DNA of 20,205 nucleotides, from contig CAZSDW010000049.1 of NCBI GenBank assembly GCA_964605705.1, positions 1-20,205 of the forward strand, in the 5' to 3' direction. The notes beneath the pieces are model-generated. The model made no database searches and was not told the origin of the DNA. It saw nothing but the letters and a program-made list of their open reading frames with translations. Source of the DNA: CAZSDW01 sp964605705. Its GTDB lineage: Bacteria > Fidelibacterota > UBA2242. Every line of letters starts with the position of its first letter. Position 1 is the stretch's first letter. Below are positions 1 to 6,032 of the stretch, in pieces. The translations under genes were made by a program, and so were the position numbers.

Positions 1-539
1 CGGTTGTGTTGCCCCAGCGAATTACAAATACTTTTGTAAATATGCTGAAGCAGTTTCATCCGCTCTGGATGAGCATCCATTTTACCCATCCCGACGAATT
101 GACGCCGGAAACCGCGCAAGCCTGCAGTCGCCTGGCTGATGCCGGTCTGCCTTTGGGCAGTCAGACTGTTCTACTGAAAGGTATCAATGACAATGTCGAA
201 ACGATGAAGCAGCTGACTCAGGGATTGATGAAAATTCGGGTCAAGCCCTATTACCTTTATCAATGTGACCCGGTCCAAGGTTCAGCTCACTTCCGGACGT
301 CGGTGAACAAAGGTCTGGAAATTATTGCCGGCTTACGGGGATTTACATCCGGATATGCGGTACCCTCTTATGTGATCGATTCTCCGGGCGGCGGCGGCAA
401 AATCCCGCTCTTACCGGAATACGTTGTCGGACGGGATGGCATCGATCTCCTGTTGAGAAATTACGAAGGAAAAATCTTCAGGTATCCCGATTCAGCCGGC
501 ACAGTCGGGAAAAGCGTTCAGAATCGCTCCAAAAAGTAA
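1..539 (+). CDS. kamA: Lysine 2,3-aminomutase (KamA family radical SAM enzyme), C-terminal part; 5' end outside window
   Basis: About 179 C-terminal residues are present and the frame is open to the left edge, so the GTG at 6 is internal. KamA enzymes use a radical SAM cluster, SAM and PLP to move the alpha-amino group of L-lysine to the beta carbon, giving beta-lysine. The Fe-S motif lies off-window. Visible family blocks are VLPQRIT, HPDELTPE, QTVLLKGINDN, PYYLYQCD, HFRT and the PLP-binding PGGGGK. The Asp of YYLYQCD and the Asp before SPGGGGK match the two aspartates (Asp293 and Asp330 in the clostridial enzyme) that hold the epsilon-amino group of lysine. In glutamate 2,3-aminomutase these positions are changed, so lysine is the likely substrate. 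EF-P-modifying EpmB is a relative, but no EpmA homologue is nearby. The next gene follows after 12 bases, so this looks like an upstream member of the operon. Confidence 0.93.
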   Translation, partial: VVLPQRITNTFVNMLKQFHPLWMSIHFTHPDELTPETAQACSRLADAGLPLGSQTVLLKGINDNVETMKQLTQGLMKIRVKPYYLYQCDPVQGSAHFRTSVNKGLEIIAGLRGFTSGYAVPSYVIDSPGGGGKIPLLPEYVVGRDGIDLLLRNYEGKIFRYPDSAGTVGKSVQNRSKK

Positions 540-551
540 AACAGGACATTT

Positions 552-1538
552 ATGAACATCGGGATTACGTACGACCTGCGGGATGACTATCTTGAACTCG
601 GCTACAGCGAAGAAGCTACTGCTGAATTCGACCGGATTGATACCATCGAAGCCATTGAAACCACTCTCCAACAATTAAATCATCAGACCGAACGGATTGG
701 CAATATCTGGAATCTTACCAGGCAACTTTGCAATGGCAAGCGCTGGGATTTGGTTTTTAACATTGCAGAAGGTCTGCACGGAATCGCCCGTGAAGCGCAG
801 GTGCCGGCGCTGCTGGATGCCTATAATATCCCTTATACTTTTTCTGATCCTCTGGTGCTGGCATTGACCCTGCATAAAGGAATGACAAAGCGGGTTCTGC
901 GCGATCTTGGAATTCCGACTCCGGCATTTACCGAAATTCACGACGAATCCGATATAAGCAAGATAGATTTACCCTTTCCACTGTTTGCCAAACCTATTGC
1001 CGAAGGAACCGGAAAAGGAATTTCAGAACATTCAATCATTCACACTCAACAGGAATTGGAAAAAACCTGCCAGCATCTGCTCTCGGAATTTCGGCAACCG
1101 GTGTTGATCGAAGCTTATTTGCCGGGCAGAGAGTTTACGGTTGGTATTGTCGGTACCGGGTCGAAAGCCAGATCGGTGGGAGTCGTTGAGGTGACCCTGA
1201 ACAGTAATGCCGAACAGGGTGTCTATTCCTATGAAAATAAAGAAGATTACGATACAAAAGTCAATTACCTGCGTGTCAATGATGAAATGGCTCAACAAGC
1301 GGTGGAAATTGCTATAGCCGCCTGGCGCGGAATCGGCTGCCGGGACGCCGGACGAATCGACCTCCGTGCCGCTGCTGATGGAATCCCGAACCTGATGGAG
1401 ATTAATCCATTGGCAGGTGTTCATCCGGTTCGCTCAGATTTACCAATTATCTGCACCCAATATGGAATCAGTTACAAGCAGCTGTTCCAGATGATCCTGG
1501 AAAGTGCATCCGAACGGCTGACGCTGAAGCCGTCATGA
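552..1538 (+). CDS. ATP-grasp ligase, D-Ala-D-Ala ligase-like (first copy)
   Basis: 328 residues, with the Ddl-type ATP-grasp fold. The ATP-binding stretch includes LFAKPIAEGTGKG (about residues 146-158), then PGREFTVGIVG. The C-terminal catalytic block RIDLR...LMEINPLAG keeps the Arg, Asp, Glu and Asn that match Ddl Arg255, Asp257, Glu270 and Asn272. These enzymes join an acyl phosphate to an amine using ATP. The Ddl N-terminal signature GGxSxE, whose Glu helps orient the first D-Ala, is absent: the protein begins MNIGITYDLRDDY. The usual EGSSxG loop reads EGTGKG. I infer a ligase fold with a substrate other than D-alanine, possibly the KamA product. The start has an AGGA-type ribosome site (541-546). 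The stop overlaps the next start by 4 bases (ATGA), which implies translational coupling. A peptidoglycan role is unlikely in this setting but not excluded. Confidence 0.85.
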   Translation: MNIGITYDLRDDYLELGYSEEATAEFDRIDTIEAIETTLQQLNHQTERIGNIWNLTRQLCNGKRWDLVFNIAEGLHGIAREAQVPALLDAYNIPYTFSDPLVLALTLHKGMTKRVLRDLGIPTPAFTEIHDESDISKIDLPFPLFAKPIAEGTGKGISEHSIIHTQQELEKTCQHLLSEFRQPVLIEAYLPGREFTVGIVGTGSKARSVGVVEVTLNSNAEQGVYSYENKEDYDTKVNYLRVNDEMAQQAVEIAIAAWRGIGCRDAGRIDLRAAADGIPNLMEINPLAGVHPVRSDLPIICTQYGISYKQLFQMILESASERLTLKPS

Positions 1539-2521
1539 AAGTCAGTATCCTTTACAATGATGTCAGTAACGCCAGCAGCCAGGATGATCTGGATGTCCTC
1601 GCGCAGGTTGACATTGTATCTGAAGCGCTGCGGAAGCTGGGATACACGGCAAGCACAATACCCTTATCTTTAAATCTGCAAGCGGCGCTCGATTCATTGA
1701 AGCAATCCAATCCGGATATAGTATTCAACCTCGTCGAGTCAATTGGTGGTATCGAAAAATTTATCCACTTTGCCCCGATAATACTGGAACATCTGAAAAT
1801 TCCCTATACCGGCGGCAGCGCCCATGCCCTGTACATCACAACCAATAAATTACTTACCAAAGAATTAATGGATTCAGCGAATTTGCCAACCCCGCCGTGG
1901 TTGACGCAGGATAAAATCGCTTCCGGTCAATTCAATCTCAATCCACCCTGCATTATCAAACCTGTTTGCGATGATGCTTCCGTAGGAATCGACGAAAATT
2001 CCATCGTTTACGATATTCGACAACTGCCGGAATCCCTCAAAAATCGCTCGGCACAATTCGGTGAATGTTTCGCGGAAGCCTATATTCCCGGTCGGGAGTT
2101 CAATTTATCTATTCTGGCGAATTCGGATGGTCCGGAGCTAATGCCGATAGCGGAAATCCGCTTTGTGGATTTTCCCGAACGAAAACCCAGGATAGTCGGT
2201 TATCAAGCCAAATGGGATGAGAATTCTTTTGAATATAAGAACACAGTCCGCAGTTTTCAGTTCGCTACGAATGATCGACCTTTGCTGAAGCGACTATCTG
2301 AAACCGCCTTGCGCTGCTGGAAAGTCTTCAAGCTGCGCGGTTACGCCCGGGTGGATTTCAGGGTCGATTCCGAAAACAAGATCTGGATTCTGGAAATCAA
2401 TTCAAATCCCTGTATCTCGCCAGACAGTGGTTTCGTCGCCGCGACTCGCCAGGCAGATTTGAAATTCGAACAGGTTATCGCCCGGATTCTCGCCGATTCA
2501 CTAAACATTTCTTCCGGATAA
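1535..2521 (+). CDS. ATP-grasp ligase, D-Ala-D-Ala ligase-like (second copy)
   Basis: 328 residues, the same length as the preceding ligase and clearly related but divergent. It begins MKVSILYNDVS and also lacks the Ddl GGxSxE signature. ATP-grasp blocks are CIIKPVCDDASVGID (about residues 133-147), PGREFNLSILA and ARVDFR...ILEINSNPC, so the catalytic Arg, Asp, Glu and Asn are kept. The loop motif differs from its neighbour (DDASVG against EGTGKG), and the end of the active-site strand reads NSNPCIS against NPLAGVH. The two proteins therefore probably take different substrates, or act in two successive ligations, rather than being redundant. It starts inside the previous stop codon (ATGA overlap) with no strong ribosome site of its own. 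Eleven bases separate it from the next gene. The product is unknown. Confidence 0.85.
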   Translation: MKVSILYNDVSNASSQDDLDVLAQVDIVSEALRKLGYTASTIPLSLNLQAALDSLKQSNPDIVFNLVESIGGIEKFIHFAPIILEHLKIPYTGGSAHALYITTNKLLTKELMDSANLPTPPWLTQDKIASGQFNLNPPCIIKPVCDDASVGIDENSIVYDIRQLPESLKNRSAQFGECFAEAYIPGREFNLSILANSDGPELMPIAEIRFVDFPERKPRIVGYQAKWDENSFEYKNTVRSFQFATNDRPLLKRLSETALRCWKVFKLRGYARVDFRVDSENKIWILEINSNPCISPDSGFVAATRQADLKFEQVIARILADSLNISSG

Positions 2522-2532
2522 AGGATTAATTT

Positions 2533-4338
2533 ATGTTTCGCATCCGGCGCATTTACGATGACAGTTTACCCATTAACCGACAGGCAATTTCCCGGGTCCA
2601 GGAAATTCTGAAGGAGCAATTCAGCGGGCTCAATAAGCTGGATATTGACAAGCTGCCCGAACATCTCCGAAATCCGCAGAAATACAAGTTTCAATCCACC
2701 CTGTTCGTAGCCGACGACGAGCACGGACACATTCGCGGTTTCGCGCTGCTGCACTATGCCGCCGACCTGAATTTTGCATTCCTGGATTATATCGCCGCAG
2801 CCCTGCAGAAAACCGGTGGTGGCGTCGGTGGCGCGCTTTATGAAAAAGTCCGCGAAACCGCCCTTCATTTCGGCGTTATCGGACTATTTTTCGAATGTTT
2901 GCCTGACGATCCTGCCTTCTGCAAACCGGAATTTCTGAAGCAGAATGCCGCGCGCCTGCGTTTTTATGAGCGTTATGGTGCCCGACCAATCTGCAACACT
3001 GCGTATGAAACCCCGGTCAATCCTGAAGACAGCTGTGCTCCCTACCTGGTATTCGACGATCTCGGTCAGGCAAAGCCACTAAAGCGTAATCATGCCAGAG
3101 AAATTACCCGGGCAATTCTGGAACGAAAATATGCACGGCTCTGTTCACCGGAATATATCAAAATGGTCATCGAATCCATTCAGGATGATCCAGTCTGCCT
3201 GCGACCCTTCAAATACATTCAACCGGATAAAATCACCCGAATAAAAACAATCCCCGCCGGTGATCTGCGGATTGCATTACTGGTCAATGACAAACACGAA
3301 ATTCATCATGTTCATGAGCGCGGCTATGTCGAATCACCAGTCCGGATTAAATCCATTTTAAAGGAGATTATTCCCACCGGTCTGTTCGAACAGTTGCCGG
3401 TCCGAAGTTATCCGGAAAAACACATTATTGCAGTCCACGATAAAGGATTTGTCAATTATCTGAAGAACGTCTGTAAAAATGTGCCTGAACATAAATCGGT
3501 TTATCCTTATGTATTTCCAATCCGCAATGCCGCCCGTCCCCCGAAAGAGTTGCCGATGCGGGCGGGCTATTACTGTATTGACACCTTTACGCCCCTGAAC
3601 CAGAATGCATTCCTGGCAGCCAGACGCGCCGTGGATTGTACCCTGACAGCCGCAGACTGTTTACTGAAAGGTCATTTCATTGCCTATGCCCTGGTTCGCC
3701 CGCCGGGACATCATGCCGAGCGCCGTGTGTTTGGCGGATTCTGCTATTTCAACTCGGCAGCAGTCGCAGCCCAATATTTAAGCCAATTCGGGAAAGTGGC
3801 AATTCTGGATATTGATTACCATCATGGGAATGGTCAGCAGACGATTTTTTACGATCGGGCAGATGTACTGACAGTTTCCATTCATGGACATCCCCGTTTT
3901 GCCTATCCCTATTTCAGTGGTTTTTCCGAGGAAACCGGGGAAGGCGCCGGAAGCGGTTTTAACCTTAATCTGCCCCTGCCTGAAAAACTCAGCGGCGAAC
4001 AACACCGGGAAGCCCTGGATAAAGCACTTACGCGGATCAAGCGTTTTCAGCCCGGCTTTGTCATCATTACCCTGGGACTGGATACCGCTAAAGGAGATCC
4101 GACCGGTTCCTGGAGCCTGAACGCCAAAGATTTCGAACAAAACGGCTATAAAATCGGGTCCCTTGGATTGACATTTCTTGTGGTTCAGGAAGGCGGTTAT
4201 GCCGTCCGTTTACTTGGTATCAATGCACGACATTTTTTAACCGGTCTTTGGCAAGGCTTCAATGATTATTATAACAACCATAAATCAGGAGCAATTAAAA
4301 ATGCAGAAATTTATTCCGGTCTGGCGAAACACAGTTAA
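2533..4338 (+). CDS. Fusion protein: N-terminal GNAT acetyltransferase and C-terminal HDAC-family/acetylpolyamine amidohydrolase-like deacetylase
   Basis: 601 residues. Residues 1 to about 175 are GNAT-like: the acetyl-CoA loop is QKTGGGVGGALYEKVRE (92-107) and NAARLRFYERYGA (138-150) is the late GNAT motif. Residues from about 240 to 580 are an arginase/deacetylase-fold Zn hydrolase with every catalytic residue of the family: His393-His394 in PPGHHA, Zn ligands Asp428 and His430 in DIDYHHGNG, Zn ligand Asp517 in GLDTAKGDP, and Tyr556 in EGGYA. Family members remove acetyl groups from lysine side chains or polyamines. Where HDAC10 has a polyamine gatekeeper Glu (DPEG), this protein has Thr (DPTG). 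No signal peptide is seen, so it should be cytosolic. AAGGA at 2521-2525 lies 7 bases before ATG. Opposed acetylating and deacetylating domains in one chain, beside KamA and two ligases, suggest acetyl protection and deprotection of an amine intermediate (inference). The GNAT half could instead be a binding-only domain. Confidence 0.9.
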   Translation: MFRIRRIYDDSLPINRQAISRVQEILKEQFSGLNKLDIDKLPEHLRNPQKYKFQSTLFVADDEHGHIRGFALLHYAADLNFAFLDYIAAALQKTGGGVGGALYEKVRETALHFGVIGLFFECLPDDPAFCKPEFLKQNAARLRFYERYGARPICNTAYETPVNPEDSCAPYLVFDDLGQAKPLKRNHAREITRAILERKYARLCSPEYIKMVIESIQDDPVCLRPFKYIQPDKITRIKTIPAGDLRIALLVNDKHEIHHVHERGYVESPVRIKSILKEIIPTGLFEQLPVRSYPEKHIIAVHDKGFVNYLKNVCKNVPEHKSVYPYVFPIRNAARPPKELPMRAGYYCIDTFTPLNQNAFLAARRAVDCTLTAADCLLKGHFIAYALVRPPGHHAERRVFGGFCYFNSAAVAAQYLSQFGKVAILDIDYHHGNGQQTIFYDRADVLTVSIHGHPRFAYPYFSGFSEETGEGAGSGFNLNLPLPEKLSGEQHREALDKALTRIKRFQPGFVIITLGLDTAKGDPTGSWSLNAKDFEQNGYKIGSLGLTFLVVQEGGYAVRLLGINARHFLTGLWQGFNDYYNNHKSGAIKNAEIYSGLAKHS

Positions 4339-4789
4339 TTCTGCCGACCCGGAAAATGTCAGGGAAATCGTTTCCTCTACCGGTTTTTTTTCACAAGATG
4401 AAATTGATATCGCTGTCGAGTTGGTCGAAGAGCGCCTGCAAAAAGGTATTGAAAGCGGATATCACTTCATATTTGCTGAAGTCAATGGAAAAACAGTGGG
4501 CTATGCCTGCTTCGGACCGATTCCGGCAACCCTGAATAGTTACGATCTATATTGGATTGCAGTACATAATGATTACCGCAATGCCGGAATTGGCAGACAG
4601 TTGCTGTCTGCCAGTGAAACAGCGATTCGCAGTTTAGGGGGATCCCGGGTCTATATTGAGACATCCGGGCGTGATCAGTACCAATCGACCCGCGCTTTCT
4701 ATCTGCGCTGCGCCTACACGGAAGATGCCGTTCTTGACGATTTCTATGCGCCCGGCGACGCCAAGTATATTTACGTCAGAAAAATCTGA
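4301..4789 (+). CDS. GNAT family N-acetyltransferase
   Basis: 162 residues from the preferred ATG at 4301, which has AGGAG at 4287-4291 and a 9-base spacer. An in-frame ATG at 4262 would add 13 residues (MIIITTINQEQLK) but has no comparable ribosome site. The gene therefore begins inside the last 38 bases of the preceding fusion gene. The GNAT fold is shown by YDLYWIAVHNDYRNAGIGRQLL, which includes the RxxGIG acetyl-CoA loop, and by the later STRAFYLRCAY block. It transfers an acetyl group from acetyl-CoA to an amine. It is too short and too different to be the beta-lysine N6-acetyltransferase AblB, although the position after KamA invites that comparison. It ends 5 bases from the convergent peptidase gene, so it closes the operon. 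The substrate is unknown; an intermediate of the same pathway is the simplest guess. Confidence 0.85.
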   Translation: MQKFIPVWRNTVNSADPENVREIVSSTGFFSQDEIDIAVELVEERLQKGIESGYHFIFAEVNGKTVGYACFGPIPATLNSYDLYWIAVHNDYRNAGIGRQLLSASETAIRSLGGSRVYIETSGRDQYQSTRAFYLRCAYTEDAVLDDFYAPGDAKYIYVRKI

Positions 4790-4794
4790 TATTC

Positions 4795-6015
4795 CTACTT
4801 GAAATATCTCGAAAAACGCTGGCTGTTCGATACATTCCACTCCGGTTTATCCGACAGTTCCGCGGAAATATAACGATTGATTTCATCGACCCTGTCGCCA
4901 ATGGCATCATATTGCCAGTTGGATTCGGGATGAAAGAAATCCGGGCTGGTCATGGACTTGATTCTCATCAGCATAGCCGGTAATCCGCGGGGATCATAAC
5001 CGGCGCGATAAGCATAGGAAGCACCCATGCGATCGGCTTCCACTTCATATACATTCTGTCGGCGGGAAACGGACGCTTCGAACATTTGGGAAGCCAGCTC
5101 ATCGAGCTCGGCATCGGAAAACTCCGGTGAAGATTCTTCTTCCAGATCGGCGAAGGCATCTTCAGCCGCGATCTGAGTAGTCCGTTTCATGACTTCCGCG
5201 TAGCCATGCTGCTGGACAACGTGCGAGATTTCATGTCCCAGAATACACGCCAGTTCAGCTTCACTCTGCATAATATTCAGGAGACCATTTGAGACAAAAA
5301 TCATCCCATTGGGAGCAGCATAGGCAGTCGGACGCGAATCGTCCAGGATGTAGAACTTGAACGGATAATAATAAAGCGGCGTGCTTTCGACAACCAGGTT
5401 TCCGACCATGTTGAGATATTTCAGTTTTTGAGGATCGGTGTCCAAGCCATTGGTGGCAATTTGTCCGGCAACGCCAAAACCCAGTTTTTCCAGGTAAGAG
5501 GTAACCTCCGGCTTCCGGTTTTCGCCTTTTATGCGTTTTATCCGTTTCTGTATTTTTTCTGGATTTCGATTCCGATAAGTCTCGTTCTTGAAACGTTCGT
5601 ACTCCCCTGGTTCAAAATAGACTGCGTCGTACTGATCGAGAAAACTCAGATTGGCTTTCCGGCTATTCAGATAGGTTTGGGCAAATCCCTTGACGGCTCC
5701 GCTGGCAGAGGCTTTGGAAATGAATGTCGGTTGTGATGAATAAAAACCGGTATTCTTCATACTGGATGATTCACGGTCACCTTGCGACAGTGCATTTTGG
5801 GATATATATCCTTCCTGTCCCTGGAATTTTATTTTGACCCATCCGGAAGTCTCACTCAAAACCGTCACTACCGCTTGTTTTAAAAGAACCCCAATCAGAG
5901 GATAATAACTGCCAGGTCCTTTACGAAAATGGGTATTATCCTGATAAATCTGAGATTCCTGTTGCGCTGAAATGCTCAGCGAGATTAAAAGAACAATCAA
6001 AATTAAGCGTTTCAT
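4795..6015 (-). CDS. Secreted M48 family zinc metallopeptidase with N-terminal SH3b domain
   Basis: 406 residues. A signal peptide (MKRLILIVLLISLSISAQQ) sends it across the inner membrane. Residues 22 to about 76 form a bacterial SH3 domain (LRKGPGSYYPLIG-like start, GWVKIKFQGQEGYI), which often binds cell wall. The M48 catalytic core has HEISH (His261, Glu262, His265) and a third zinc ligand, Glu324, in EVEADRMG. The segment between, rich in basic residues (about 140-170), is unassigned. M48 enzymes of the periplasm (BepA/LoiP type) take part in outer-membrane protein quality control; a similar role here is inference. An acidic stretch (about 285-306) sits between HExxH and the third ligand. 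AAGGA lies 7 bases before ATG. It follows the cyclase gene by 17 bases on the same strand, so the two are probably co-transcribed. Confidence 0.9.
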   Translation of the reverse strand: MKRLILIVLLISLSISAQQESQIYQDNTHFRKGPGSYYPLIGVLLKQAVVTVLSETSGWVKIKFQGQEGYISQNALSQGDRESSSMKNTGFYSSQPTFISKASASGAVKGFAQTYLNSRKANLSFLDQYDAVYFEPGEYERFKNETYRNRNPEKIQKRIKRIKGENRKPEVTSYLEKLGFGVAGQIATNGLDTDPQKLKYLNMVGNLVVESTPLYYYPFKFYILDDSRPTAYAAPNGMIFVSNGLLNIMQSEAELACILGHEISHVVQQHGYAEVMKRTTQIAAEDAFADLEEESSPEFSDAELDELASQMFEASVSRRQNVYEVEADRMGASYAYRAGYDPRGLPAMLMRIKSMTSPDFFHPESNWQYDAIGDRVDEINRYISAELSDKPEWNVSNSQRFSRYFK

Positions 6016-6032
6016 AAGCTGATCCTTGCTTT

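Noticed and set aside
1..539. EpmB (EF-P beta-lysylation aminomutase) as identity of the first gene
   Set aside because: No EpmA or efp gene is near, and both lysine-selecting aspartates and the neighbouring ligases fit a free-lysine KamA better; the missing N-terminus leaves some doubt.
3884..4120. 78-residue + strand frame inside the fusion gene
   Set aside because: It lies in another frame of the well-supported deacetylase domain and has no motif or ribosome site.
4301..4789. AblB (beta-lysine N6-acetyltransferase) as identity of the second GNAT
   Set aside because: It is only 162 residues, shorter than AblB, and directly follows a fusion gene not known from the abl operon.
4788..4808. 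Hairpin GATATT...AATATC between the convergent operons
   Set aside because: All arms are A/T-rich, the loop is 9 bases, there is no T-run, and it lies inside the end of the peptidase gene; too weak to call a terminator.
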